Source of the DNA: Rubellimicrobium rubrum
GTDB taxonomy: Bacteria; Pseudomonadota; Alphaproteobacteria; Rhodobacterales; Rhodobacteraceae
NCBI RefSeq assembly: GCF_006152115.1
Contig: NZ_VDFU01000010.1
Span: forward strand, 1-64,000
Length of the DNA: 64,000 bases
Reading direction: 5' to 3'
Shown here: one piece after another, positions 40,475 to 49,469 of the stretch
How the letters are laid out: every line of letters begins with the position of its first letter
Numbering within the stretch: the stretch's first letter is position 1
Notes under the pieces: generated by a model
Database searches by the model: none
Seen by the model: the letters and a program-made list of their open reading frames with translations, nothing else
What the model was told of the DNA's origin: nothing
Translations under genes and position numbers: made by a program

Positions 40475-41476
40475 GGTGTTTGATCCCATGGTTTGATGGT
40501 GTGATCCTTTCGATGGAATGGAAGGAAGCCCTATGGGACAGGTTCGTCATGGGAGCGCCACGACCACGCACGCCATCCGAGCTGCGATACAGCGATCGCA
40601 AGCTTCGCTGGCGCAGTTGAGCCGGGAGTTAGGGATCAACCCAAAGACGGTCGCGAAGTGGCGAAAGCGGGTGACGGTCGAGGATCTCAAGACCGGGCCG
40701 AAGGAGCCGCGATCCACGATCCTCACGGAGGTGGAAGAAGCGATGGTCGTCGCGTGTCCCTCGCCACACGCTGCTGCCACTGGACGACTGCCTCTATGCC
40801 CTGCAACCGACAATCCCGAACCTGACCCGGTCGGCGCTGCACCGGTGCTTGCAGCGGCATGGCATCTCACGCCTACCGGACGTCGAAGGGGACAAGCCCA
40901 AACGGCAAAGGTTCAAGAGCTACTCAATCGGGTTCTTCCACATCGACATCGCCGAGCTTCAGACCGCCGCGGGCAAGCTCTACGTCTTCGTCGCCATTGA
41001 CCGGACAAGCAAGTTCGCCTTTGCCAGGCTGGTCGACAAGGCCGGGAAGATGGCCGCGGCGCAGTTGCCTCACGCGATCTGATCGCCGCTGTTCCTTATC
41101 GGCTCCACACCGTGCTGACCGACAACGGCATACCCATCGCAAGGGCGACGTCTTCGCGATGGAGCACATCTTCAGCCGCGTCTGCCGGGAACATGGGATC
41201 GAGCACCGGCTGACCAAGATAAAACACCCCTGGACGAATGGTCAGGTCGAGCGAATGAACCGCACGATCAAGGACGCTACCGTGAAGCGGTTCCACTACG
41301 ACAGCCACGACCAACTCCGCAGCCACCTCCAGGACTTCCTGGACGCCTATAACTTTGCCCGGCGGCTCAAAACACTGGCCGGTCTCACCCCATACGAGTT
41401 CATCTGCAAAATCTGGACTTCAGAACCGCAGCGGTTCACCCTCAATCCGATCCACCAAATGCCGGGACTGAACACC
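40475..41476. mobile_element. IS481-family element, degraded
   Basis: The ends GGTGTTTGATCCCATGGTTT (left, about 40475) and, in reverse complement, GGTGTTCAGTCCCGGCATTT (right, about 41476) form an imperfect inverted repeat. A clear target duplication was not found, so the limits are good to a few bases only. The single transposase gene is frameshifted. Confidence 0.65.
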
Positions 41477-41479
41477 TAG
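40518..41479 (+). pseudogene. IS481-family transposase with several frameshifts
   Basis: Three frames must be joined. The first (to about 40757) has the helix-turn-helix ASLAQLSRELGINPKTVAKW. The second (to 41082) has LLPLDDCLYALQPTIPNLTR, then HIDIAELQTAAGKLYVFVAI with the first catalytic Asp. A third stretch gives AAVPYRLHTVLTDNGI, then HRLTKIKHPWTNGQVERMNR with the final Glu. Shifts occur near 40757, near 41080 and near 41135. The rest runs to a normal end. Confidence 0.85.
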
Positions 41480-42020
41480 CACGTTGAAGGCGAAGGTGTT
41501 CCGGCTCTGGGAGCAAGGCTGGGCGCGAGACGGTCCAGCGCGGCGAGAACGTCCTCCGGAGACAAGGACGCAGGGTCGCAGTCGTCAAGTATGATCAAGC
41601 GTTTCCAGGCGGGCCAAACGGCCACGAGATAGAGGGGCTCCCTTCCCTTCCAGAGCAGTGTTCTTCACGCAAGCCGGAACTGGCCCACAGAGCGGAGCGG
41701 GCTGGCCCTCCGGCGCGCTGCTATCAAAGCTGGCTCCACTGCTGAACGGACCTTTTGCCTTCGGCCTGCGGCGCGTCCTGACCGAACGCGACATAGACGC
41801 TGGTCTACAATCTGTGGTGGACAGGCAGCTTCCTTACGATCATATGTAAGTGTTAAGGTGATCCCAACTTTACCGGGGTCCCGAGCCAGGTGCTATGATG
41901 CTCAAGCTGTCCGTCACGGCACCCGGGAATTGCGAGAGCGCGCTTAACCGTCTAGCGTGACCGCCAACTCACAACGAGCTCACAAGGAGTCGAGCAGAAC
42001 CAGAGCACCCCAGAATGCAA
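41477..42020. other. Gap upstream of the repC region
   Basis: No firm gene is seen. A minus-strand frame at about 41480-41640 (LYLVAVWPAWKRLIILDDCD, then PASLSPEDVLAALDRLAPS) has GC-rich third positions and could be a truncated plasmid gene without a start. Confidence 0.35.
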
Positions 42021-42110
42021 AACCCCCGCGAGGTGGGCACCTCAACGGGGGGGATGCAAGACCAAGGGACGCCAATCCCTCACGGCCACCAACTGTTTCA
42101 GGTCCGGTTT
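42021..42110 (-). ncRNA. Candidate countertranscribed RNA controlling repC
   Basis: On the minus strand, a stem-loop (CCCCCGTTGAGGTG, loop CC/CACCTCGCGGGGG side) at 42022-42053 is followed by TTTT, forming an intrinsic terminator. Upstream on the same strand, TTGCTT and TGCTAA with a 17-base spacer (about 42108-42137) could be the promoter. The transcript of roughly 85-90 bases would be antisense to the repC leader. repABC-type plasmids regulate RepC with just such an RNA. Confidence 0.6.
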
Positions 42111-42209
42111 TAGCATCTCCTCCCATCGAAGCAAGCAAAAAGCGCATCCGTGCGAACGGACGAGTTTTGCCCGGTGCCTCTCGCTCCAACTGATTGGACC
42201 CCGAGGACC

Positions 42210-43448
42210 ATGCTCCGACTTGCCAGCCCCGTTCAGGGCAAGGCGACCTGTCCCGTGCTGCCCAAAGGCAAGCAGCGCAGCGACGTGGAACGTCTCCTGC
42301 CCATTATCCGCCGCGCCTTCCGCCTCTCTGAGGCCTGCGCGCTCACCCTGCTTGCGTTTATCCAGTCCACACGACCCTCCGACTGGACCGACCCCACGAC
42401 CGATCCGGTCTGCCACGCCATGCAGACCGTTATGGCGCAACGTTTGGGTCTCACCCCTCGCGCCGTGCGCTATCATGAGGTCACGCTGGAGCGCGCGGGC
42501 CTGATCGCCAAGACCACCGCCGCCGACGGGAGCCGCGGCTCCTTCGCCGGCGGCCAAGTCATCCAGGGCCTGAGCCTCGCACCGCTGGTCGCCCGCGTGC
42601 CCCAGCTGCTCATTTATGCTGCCGAAGAGGAAGCCGAACGCCTCCGCCTTTTCGGCTTGCGTCGCCAATGCTCGGCCGCGCGCCGCGTTTTAAAAAAAGC
42701 GCTGCAGCGGCTTCTCGATCGCGCCCCGAAAGCGCCCGAAGCGGCCGAGCTCCTGACCGTCTATGGCAGGCTCCCCCGCCGCTACGATGGCCTCGACACC
42801 CAAGACCTCGATGCGCTGCTCGCCCGTCTGGATGAGGCTGTGGAGAAGTGCCTCACCACCCTCGAAATGCGGCATGAGTCTTCCGGCGTGCCGGAACCGG
42901 GTTTCCGCCGATCAATACAAGCTACAACAAAAGACAATCTTGAATCTTGTGTCGCCTCCACCGACGAAGCTCGGCCAGCCGGCACGCCGGCTGACGCTTG
43001 TTCAGTCACGGCGCCTATCAGCGCCGAAAAGAGCAGAGAACCGCAGGCTCGCGACTTCCAACGTGGGCACAAGCCCCATTGGCTGGAAAGTTTCACGCCC
43101 CGGAAGCTCTACGCCGCCTGCTCGGAGGACATGCGGATGTACCTCGACGCCGCCAAAGGCAGCCGCGTTCTGCCCAACGAGCTCGACTTCGTGCGCGCGG
43201 CGATCCTGATCCTGCCCGACCTCGGCATCAACCCGAGCGCCTGGGACGAGGCCACGGAGGCTATGGGCGACCTCGCCGCCGCTCTGGCCCTGATCGTTAT
43301 CGACGCCCGGCGGTTCGATCCCGTGCGCCCCATCCGCAGCCCCGGGGGAGCACTCCGGTCATTCGCCCGCCTTGCCTTGGCCGGCAAGCTTAACCTTGCG
43401 GGCAGCCTGATCGGCCTCGTGGAGCGCAAAAAGACAGGGGTGGAATGA
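42210..43448 (+). CDS. repC: RepC-type plasmid replication initiator
   Basis: This 412-residue protein matches the RepC family of alphaproteobacterial repABC plasmids. The N-terminal winged-helix region contains RLGLTPRAVRYHEVTLERAG; the C-terminal domain contains LDAAKGSRVLPNELDFVRAA and the terminal GGALRSFARLALAGKLNLAG. RepC binds the origin, usually inside its own gene, and starts replication. ATG 42210 is preferred to GTG 42150. No adjacent repA/repB is present upstream, unlike a full repABC operon. A stretch around 42890-43030 is the variable linker and includes less GC-rich codons. Confidence 0.85.
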   Translation: MLRLASPVQGKATCPVLPKGKQRSDVERLLPIIRRAFRLSEACALTLLAFIQSTRPSDWTDPTTDPVCHAMQTVMAQRLGLTPRAVRYHEVTLERAGLIAKTTAADGSRGSFAGGQVIQGLSLAPLVARVPQLLIYAAEEEAERLRLFGLRRQCSAARRVLKKALQRLLDRAPKAPEAAELLTVYGRLPRRYDGLDTQDLDALLARLDEAVEKCLTTLEMRHESSGVPEPGFRRSIQATTKDNLESCVASTDEARPAGTPADACSVTAPISAEKSREPQARDFQRGHKPHWLESFTPRKLYAACSEDMRMYLDAAKGSRVLPNELDFVRAAILILPDLGINPSAWDEATEAMGDLAAALALIVIDARRFDPVRPIRSPGGALRSFARLALAGKLNLAGSLIGLVERKKTGVE

Positions 43449-43593
43449 CCCAGCTCCTCCAACAGGAAAGCCGGGCAGCTTCTCGACCACCCGACCTCAC
43501 CTTCGCGTCCATCGCCGTCCCCGGCTGTAACGCCCCATTAGGGTGGCGCAGACCGATTCAACGGTCAATGCTCGGGCCTGCCTGTCACGGCCC

Positions 43594-43985
43594 TCACCTT
43601 CTTCCGACATCCTCGAGGGTGAGCCCTGCAGGGGCAAGGGAGCCGACAGCCCCTCTGTTAGGTGCCCAGAGCGGACCTAAGGCGCCCCACCAGGCGTGCC
43701 GGCGCGAGGTGTTGTGCGACCGCACGTAGGCCAGGGCCTCCTCCGGCTCCAGGGTCAGGTGCGGATGTGCGAAGCCGGACAGACGGAAGACGATCCGGAA
43801 AGTCCTCTCGGGCCCGTCCTCGTTCACCGGCACAGGCTCAGCCTTGATGAATTGACCGGTCCGCCTGAGGTCTTTGGCGTCCGCATGGAGCTGCTTGGCC
43901 TGAAGGTCTTCGTGAAAGGTGATGACCCGGTGAACCCGAACCGGAGGGTGGTCCTCCTCCAAGGCGATGAACTTGCTGACCTCGC
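43594..43985 (-). pseudogene. Hypothetical protein, truncated at a breakpoint
   Basis: On the minus strand, SKFIALEEDHPPVRVHRVIT, then FHEDLQAKQLHADAKDLRRT, GPERTFRIVFRLSGFAHPHL and TLEPEEALAYVRSHNTSRRH read as a plausible globular protein, with strongly GC-rich third positions in this frame only. No start codon is found before 43985, where plus-strand ParB-like coding begins. The N-terminus was probably lost at that junction. The family is not recognised. Confidence 0.45.
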
Positions 43986-44313
43986 GCGGTGCTTGGCTTC
44001 GCTCCTCGACGTGGAGGACGACGGGCTGGGCCGCCTGATCGACAAGGAGGCGAAAGCCGACCTGCGACAGGTCTGGACGCCCACGGCCGAGAACTTCTTC
44101 GCCCGCGTGGAAGGGCCCACCCTGGACGCGCTGTGGTGCGAGCTTCTGGAGCTGGCGCCCGAGCACCCGACCGCCACCGTTTTCGTCATGCTCAGGAAGT
44201 GGGGGAAGGCCGAGCGTCTGGAGCAGATCTTCGCCGAGCCCCGCGCTGTGCGCGGTCGTCATTCAGGCGCAAGCCGCCCGGATTGCCAAGTGGCGGCCCA
44301 AGACCCTGGCCTG
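43986..44313 (+). pseudogene. ParB-like partition protein, C-terminal relic
   Basis: The plus-strand frame GRLIDKEAKADLRQVWTPTA, then ENFFARVEGPTLDALWCELL and FVMLRKWGKAERLEQIFAEP resembles the C-terminal region of plasmid ParB/RepB proteins. A one-base shift near 44240 is needed to continue to QAQAARIAKWRPKTLA and a stop. The ParB nuclease-like and helix-turn-helix domains are missing. It may be what is left of the partition gene of the RepC replicon. Confidence 0.5.
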
Positions 44314-45368
44314 ATTAAGGAGACAGGACGCGCAGGCACCCTGCCCCAGCCCCGGAAACGAGACCCTCATGGCCGACCCGACCGGTCTGCAGCCCTCCTG
44401 TTCCTCGCGGTCCGGCGTGGCAGGAATTGGGAGTCCAAGCTGCGGGTGGCTTGGGCCTGCGGCATGTTCGTGGACGACCGATGGATCATCGATCCTCGGG
44501 GCCGAGCGGGCTGCAGGCCTCGGCCGGAGTGAGAAACGATCATCGCCAGCCCCGGGCAAGGCGTCCACTCTGCCAGAAAGCCCTTGTTGGTTGCCCTGTT
44601 CCTTCGTGGTGAAGGACCCCTTGGCCCCGCTCACGCAGGACCTTTTTTCCGGAAACCTGAGGCGCGCGCCGGTCCAGGAGACCCGGCGTTGGCATGGGTC
44701 CGCGACATAGGCTCGGGTCCCGCCCTCGGCTTCCCCAAGAGGGTCTCCTCGCTCCGGAGCCGGGTCAGCGGCGTCTCGGGAGGCAACCCACTGGCTGGGC
44801 CTTTGCACACAGGGGCCGGGTCTCGTAAATTGAGGTCAGGCGACTTGCCCAGGCCGCGTGTCTGGCAGGCGCCGTGATCACCCGGCGGCCGACAGGCCCT
44901 GGTTGCCGATCACACCACCCCATTCCGGACGGGGCCGCCCAAGAGCGGCCCGTTCTGTTTCAGGGCAACTGGATCCCGAGCCGCTTACGCAGGCCAGGCG
45001 CGCTCATCCCGCCGTTGGCGATCCGTGTGCGCGCGGAGGCCACGCCGTGGGCGAGCCGCCGGAGGGGCGAGGCGGCCGGGTCGATCCGGACGACGGGCTC
45101 GACCCTCCTTGAACCGGCTGTCCTCGGCCCGCGCCAGGACGGCCTCCATCGCCGCCGTCTGGTTCACGAGCCTCAGCCGGTTCGGGAGAGCCGTCCGCCA
45201 GACGCGGTGCCCACGTCCTCCCTAAGGACTGCCTCTTGGTTCTGCTGCGGCCGAGCGTCGCCACCGCAACCCGATCTAGTCGGCCGGGTCTGCATTAGAC
45301 CTCGTGGGACATCGCAGCCGTCCTGTTCAGGCACTGGCGCCCCGGCGTTCGCTGGCTAGATTGGGCCG
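44314..45368. other. Long gap with a decayed small frame
   Basis: No intact gene is recognised in about 1 kb. On the minus strand 45167-44960, MNQTAAMEAVLARAEDSRFK continues after one extra G as EVEPVVRIDPAASPLRRLAH, then GVASARTRIANGGMSAPGLR and a stop; it reads like a broken gene of about 69 codons. The rest holds only unconvincing frames. Confidence 0.35.
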
Positions 45369-45905
45369 ATGCATCCCCCGAGCCTCGTTCATAAGGACAC
45401 CACCTACAGCTTGGCGCACCTTGCTCCGCGCGTTGGAGGGTTCCAGTGGCTCGGGCAGGATGGGCAGGTCCGACAGCATTCCGTCCGGGTGCGTTATGGC
45501 GATCATTGCTACTCTCGCGAGATCAAGCCGCCCGAGGTCCTTGGTCCCGATGATGTTGTCGTCGCCCAAGGACCTCTTCGGGTGTTTTGTCCTGAGCGGC
45601 ATAGGTACACCCACGATCTGGTTCAGATCGTGGACGGCCTTCTGGTCAAACCCACGACGTCCGTTGCCCTTACCGCAGCCGAGCACAACTGCCATGTTTA
45701 CCGGCTCTACAAGTCGTTAGGAGGGCAGGACAGGTACTGCGTCTTCTTTACCTTGCGGCGCCTTCCCGACCTGCCCGCAGGAGGGCCGACGCTCGATCTG
45801 TTCGTCCAGAGCGCTTACGTGCGCAACAACCAGGTCAAGGTCGTCAAGAACGACCCGTTCGGACGAATGGCCGAGAAAGTCTTGGCGGGAAAGGGGCTCT
45901 TCTGA
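45369..45905 (+). CDS. Hypothetical protein of plasmid backbone
   Basis: This 178-residue soluble protein is intact: TTYSLAHLAPRVGGFQWLGQ, then HSVRVRYGDHCYSREIKPPE, DRYCVFFTLRRLPDLPAGGP and LDLFVQSAYVRNNQVKVVKN. It is rich in beta strands and basic residues and ends with a helix (RMAEKVLAGKGLF). No signal, membrane segment or known motif is seen. Codon usage fits a real gene. The start is ATG 45369, with a weak ribosome site. I cannot assign a function. Confidence 0.65.
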   Translation: MHPPSLVHKDTTYSLAHLAPRVGGFQWLGQDGQVRQHSVRVRYGDHCYSREIKPPEVLGPDDVVVAQGPLRVFCPERHRYTHDLVQIVDGLLVKPTTSVALTAAEHNCHVYRLYKSLGGQDRYCVFFTLRRLPDLPAGGPTLDLFVQSAYVRNNQVKVVKNDPFGRMAEKVLAGKGLF

Positions 45906-46820
45906 GGGTGGGGGAGACTTGCGTCTCCCCCGGAAGTCCTCGACGAGGTCAAGCCGCTCATCACGGCCCACAGCACTAGGCAAGTGATCGGGTGTCCCCG
46001 ATGACAACGGCGCTTTCAGCTCAAGTGAAGCCTCAGTCGATCTGCGCCGGTGGAAAAGACCTAAGGGATATAAGGCCGAAAGTCAAGTTCTGAGCCTCTC
46101 TGTGGGGGATCCCGCCTCCGTCGGGTGATCGGCCGGCCTCGGCCAAGTCAGACAACCTTCCTGGGGGCTCTCAGCGTCGAACGACGGGTTTGACGTCTCC
46201 CCGTTCGGGGCCGGGCTCAAGGTCCGGCTGGCGGGGCCGGCCTGCCCCGGAGCCGGACCAGTGGCCCGTCTCCGCCTTCGGTGATGATCCCTGACGCGAG
46301 CCCAGTGGCCACGCCTGACCCCCGCTCGTCCCGGCCGGGGCATCGGTGGCGCAGGGGCTGGGAGGCCATGTGGGCGGCCAGGGGCTCCGGGAGCGCTCCG
46401 CCGGTCCGAGAGGATTTCATGCGGCTGTGGTCGACCAGATTGGCGGAGACCCCGGCTGACGAGGCCGGGCTCGAGGAGATAGGACGCACGGCGGGAGAGC
46501 CGCGCGACGCCTTTGAGCCTTGGTGGGTCCGCCACGCATCCCTGGTCGCGTCCGTCAAGGGGCAAGCGCCCGCGAGCCAAGCCGCGGTCGGCTCAAGGAG
46601 CCCGCCGTGTCCTCGGCTGCGCCTGCGGGCCGCACCACCGGGCTCCTCCGCCCCCTCTGACGGCCGCGCCCAGGGCCGCGGGCCGGGCTGCGCCCGCCCC
46701 GCTCTGCCGTCCGAAACATGCGGGGCCTGTTTCAGACAGCAGATCAGGACGGCTTCGCCCAAAGGCGGACAAGGGCACCAGACCCACACCGCCATCACCA
46801 CGATGGAGACGGAGCCGGTC
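45906..46820. other. Gap before ardC
   Basis: The ArdC frame is open back to 46281, and part of it (MRLWSTRLAETPADEAGLEE, about 46420-46560) looks protein-like. It could be an extension or a separate lost gene, but known ArdC proteins start near 46821. Nothing else is seen. Confidence 0.35.
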
Positions 46821-47723
46821 ATGGCACACAGCACCACCACACCTTTCGATCCCGAGCGCGAGATCGCGGACAAGATCATTGGGGCCCTGGAGGCGGGCAC
46901 GCCGCCGTGGCGCAAGCCGTGGACGGGGACGGGCGGACGTTGCCCCTTCCCTCTCCGGCACAACGCCGAGCCGTATCGCGGCATCAACGTCCTGATGCTC
47001 TGGCTCGAGGCGGCCGAGAAGGGCTACGCCTCCCCCTTCTGGATGACGTATCGCCAAGCCGAGGAGCTGGGCGGGCAGGTCCGCCGCGGCGAGAGGTCCA
47101 CCCTTGTCGTCAAGTACGGCGTGGTCGAGAAGGAAGGCGAGGACGGGGCGGAGGAGCGCCGCGCCTACCTCAAGGCCTACCGCGTGTTCAACGCGGCCCA
47201 GATCGACGGCCTGCCGGAGAGCTTCACCCGCAAAGCGGAGCCGCCGCAGGATCTCGGGACGGAGGCAAACGAGGGGTTTGACGCCTACTTTGCCCGGCTT
47301 GGCCCGAGCGTCGAGACCACCCCCGACCCGCGCGCCTACTACCACCCCGCGCGCGACCTCATCCACATGCCCCCGATTGCTACCTTCCACACCCAGCAGG
47401 GCTACTACGAGACGCTGGGCCACGAGGCGGTGCACTGGACGGGAGGGGCGGCGCGGCTCGACCGGCTGACCCGGTGCAAGGACCGGCAGGCCTACGCCTT
47501 CGAGGAGCTCGTGGCCGAGATCGGGCAGTGCCTGCTCTTCGCCACCCTGGGCCTGACCCCGTCCATCGACCAGTCCGCCGCCTACATCGAGGGCTGGCTC
47601 AAGGCCCTGGCCGAGGACAAGAAAGCGATCTTCCGCGCCGCGAGCGAGGCCCAGAAGGCGGTGGATCTCATTACCGCGCGCTGCGGCCGCGCCGTGGAGC
47701 AAGACCACGAGGTGGCCGCGTAA
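46821..47723 (+). CDS. ardC: ArdC-like anti-restriction protein (ssDNA-binding, zincin-like)
   Basis: This 300-residue protein has the two ArdC parts. The N-terminal DUF1738 ssDNA-binding domain contains IADKIIGALEAGTPPWRKPW and GRCPFPLRHNAEPYRGINVL. The C-terminal metallopeptidase-like domain has the zinc motif HEAVH (ETLGHEAVHWTGG) and AFEELVAEIGQCLL. ArdC shields incoming plasmid DNA from host restriction during conjugation. ATG 46821 matches the family start; ATG 46803 is 18 bases upstream. Its neighbours (SSB, transfer genes) fit a leading-region role. Confidence 0.9.
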   Translation: MAHSTTTPFDPEREIADKIIGALEAGTPPWRKPWTGTGGRCPFPLRHNAEPYRGINVLMLWLEAAEKGYASPFWMTYRQAEELGGQVRRGERSTLVVKYGVVEKEGEDGAEERRAYLKAYRVFNAAQIDGLPESFTRKAEPPQDLGTEANEGFDAYFARLGPSVETTPDPRAYYHPARDLIHMPPIATFHTQQGYYETLGHEAVHWTGGAARLDRLTRCKDRQAYAFEELVAEIGQCLLFATLGLTPSIDQSAAYIEGWLKALAEDKKAIFRAASEAQKAVDLITARCGRAVEQDHEVAA

Positions 47724-47838
47724 GCGGCCCCTCCCTTCCCATCGCCAACGCGACTCAACTTGGGGTTGCGTGGTTCAGACAATCCCATATGATCGTCACA
47801 GCGCCGTCCCAAGGCGGCGGCCCAGAAAGGATGCTTCC

Positions 47839-48168
47839 ATGCGGACCTTCAGCGAATTCCAGATCATCGGCCATGTCGGCAAAGTCCGATCCGTGGGCCC
47901 GACCTTGCGGGTCGACATCGCGGCCGACTACGGCCGCAAGGACGACACCGGCCAGTTCCAGTCGAACCCGTATTGGAACGAGGTCACGCTCTTCAACGAC
48001 CGGGTGATCGCCTGGGCCAAGGACACCGTGAAGACCGGCGACCTGGTGCATGTGCGCGGGACGCTCCGGCAGACCCGCTACGAGAAGGACGGCCAGACCG
48101 TCTATGGCGTGACCTTGGCCGCCGAGGACTTCGACCTCCTGGCCCCCAAGGCTCAGGTCGGGGCCTGA
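47839..48168 (+). CDS. Single-stranded DNA-binding protein-like (OB fold)
   Basis: This 109-residue protein has an SSB-type OB fold: FQIIGHVGKVRSVGPTLRVD, then WNEVTLFNDRVIAWAKDTVK, and GDLVHVRGTLRQTRYEKDGQ, VYGVTLAAEDFDLL. It lacks the acidic C-terminal tail of chromosomal SSB, as many plasmid versions do. It would coat single-stranded plasmid DNA after transfer. The start is ATG 47839. It lies 115 bases after ardC. Confidence 0.85.
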   Translation: MRTFSEFQIIGHVGKVRSVGPTLRVDIAADYGRKDDTGQFQSNPYWNEVTLFNDRVIAWAKDTVKTGDLVHVRGTLRQTRYEKDGQTVYGVTLAAEDFDLLAPKAQVGA

Positions 48169-48338
48169 GGCTCCGACAACGCCTTCAGGTTCGCCCGCAG
48201 CGTGGGTGGGAGGCACGCCTTCATCAGGCGCGACTCTTCCCCGTTGTCCCACCGGTAGGTCCACCCCAGGACCTCACCCGTCTCGGCGTCCGTGAGGGTG
48301 CCGGTCACCCTGCCAAGCTTCCGTCGGTCTCGTCCCAT
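48153..48338 (-). CDS. Small hypothetical protein convergent with the SSB gene
   Basis: This 61-residue frame, MGRDRRKLGRVTGTLTDAET, then GEVLGWTYRWDNGEESRLMK and ACLPPTLRANLKALSEPQ, has a beta-hairpin-like pattern and a natural codon bias. It overlaps the end of the SSB gene by 16 bases, tail to tail. ATG 48338 is chosen; ATG 48389 would add a low-complexity stretch. No function can be assigned. Confidence 0.5.
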   Translation of the reverse strand: MGRDRRKLGRVTGTLTDAETGEVLGWTYRWDNGEESRLMKACLPPTLRANLKALSEPQAPT

Positions 48339-48689
48339 CTGCTCCACCTGTCGCTGTGCTGCACGACGGCCGGGCCCTGCTTGGTTCACACTGGAGGGCG
48401 AGGGTCAGGCGCGCCTGACCCTCTGCCCGAGCGGCGAGCGACGAGAGGATGGGGGGGAAGCGGATTCGATGGGGGTGGTGCGGCCCGCAGGGCGCTAGCC
48501 CGAGGACACGGCCCCGTCACATCCGCTTCGGGGGGAAGGAAGTCGAAACTCCTTCCCCCCTGCCGGTCCTTGGCTCGATGGATCGTGGTCTTCGACCGGC
48601 CCGACCCCCCTGCCCGAGCTGCGCGCGGACACGTGGGAATGGGTCGGTCGGCTTGCGCGCGGCCTTCAAGTCCGAGAGGGCGCCGTCAC

Positions 48690-49046
48690 CTCGTTGGCCC
48701 CTGCCCTACCCGCTCGTCATCAATGCGCTGGATCTCGACGAGGTGGTCTGTGCCGCCCACGGTGCGCCGCAGGAGGGCATGGCGCCAGTGAGTGCTCAGC
48801 ACGATCGTTTCGTCCTGCGCAACGGACTGGTGGCAGCACGACGCCCAGGCCGGCTCGAAGCCCTACGATGCCTTCGACGACGTCGTGCGCTGGTCGCGGC
48901 CCGGGACGTTCGACGTGCCTTCCGCGACTTGGCCCGACTGGGCACGGACCGGAACACGGCCCCCGAAGTTCGCCTCGACTTTGGCAAAACCGGTCATCAG
49001 TGACCTCGCCCCGTCTCCATCCGCTCACGCTGACCAAGACTCATAG
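48690..49046 (+). pseudogene. Hypothetical gene with a frameshift
   Basis: The first part, LPYPLVINALDLDEVVCAAH, then GAPQEGMAPVSAQHDRFVLR, and a second part one frame over, TDWWQHDAQAGSKPYDAFDD, then VVRWSRPGTFDVPSATWPDW, both have strongly GC-rich third positions. The switch is near 48830. Together they would make a protein of about 115 residues; no start codon is obvious. The family is unknown. Confidence 0.4.
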
Positions 49047-49113
49047 GAAGATATAGGCCTATGTTACAGGGCCCCTATGATTAGCCTTTTGGCCCTTGGG
49101 TCAGTTCTCCACA

Positions 49114-49407
49114 TCACCCCTTGCGCCGCAGATCGAGGAGGTCGTCCTCGGTCACAGTCAGCCCCCGTTCCTTCAGAGCGCCCAAGATGAAGGCCCTCAT
49201 CGTCATGTCGGCGTCCGCCGCCAAGCGCTGGAGTTCGCGGCGCTGGCTCTTACGGAGGCCGAAGGAGAACTGAACGACTGGCTCGGCCGACGCAGGTGCG
49301 TCCACCGCGGTCGGCCGTGGCGCCGCCGCGGGCTGCACGTTCTGCGTTGGCAACTGAGCGGCAACCGCGCTCAAGGACGCCGCGACACTCTGGAGGTTCT
49401 TCTTCAT
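49114..49407 (-). CDS. Ribbon-helix-helix-like partner of ParA
   Basis: This 97-residue protein starts with a flexible Ala/Pro-rich region (residues 1-45), followed by a compact domain: VVQFSFGLRKSQRRELQRLA, then ADADMTMRAFILGALKERGL. This has the strand-helix-helix pattern of small plasmid centromere-binding proteins. It follows parA on the same strand (gap of 62 bases), where the centromere-binding partner is expected. TTCCTAG motifs in the gap and upstream of parA are candidate binding sites. Confidence 0.65.
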   Translation of the reverse strand: MKKNLQSVAASLSAVAAQLPTQNVQPAAAPRPTAVDAPASAEPVVQFSFGLRKSQRRELQRLAADADMTMRAFILGALKERGLTVTEDDLLDLRRKG

Positions 49408-49469
49408 ACCCTCGGCTCTCTCGATGTACTCAGGTTCCTAGTTAGCTCAGCTACCAGCTAGATAGGAAG

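Noticed and set aside
43696-44532. 278-residue plus-strand frame taken as one gene
   Set aside because: Only residues from about 43986 onward look like a ParB C-terminus. Before that the minus strand shows the natural codon bias, and after about 44240 the ParB-like sequence continues in another frame.
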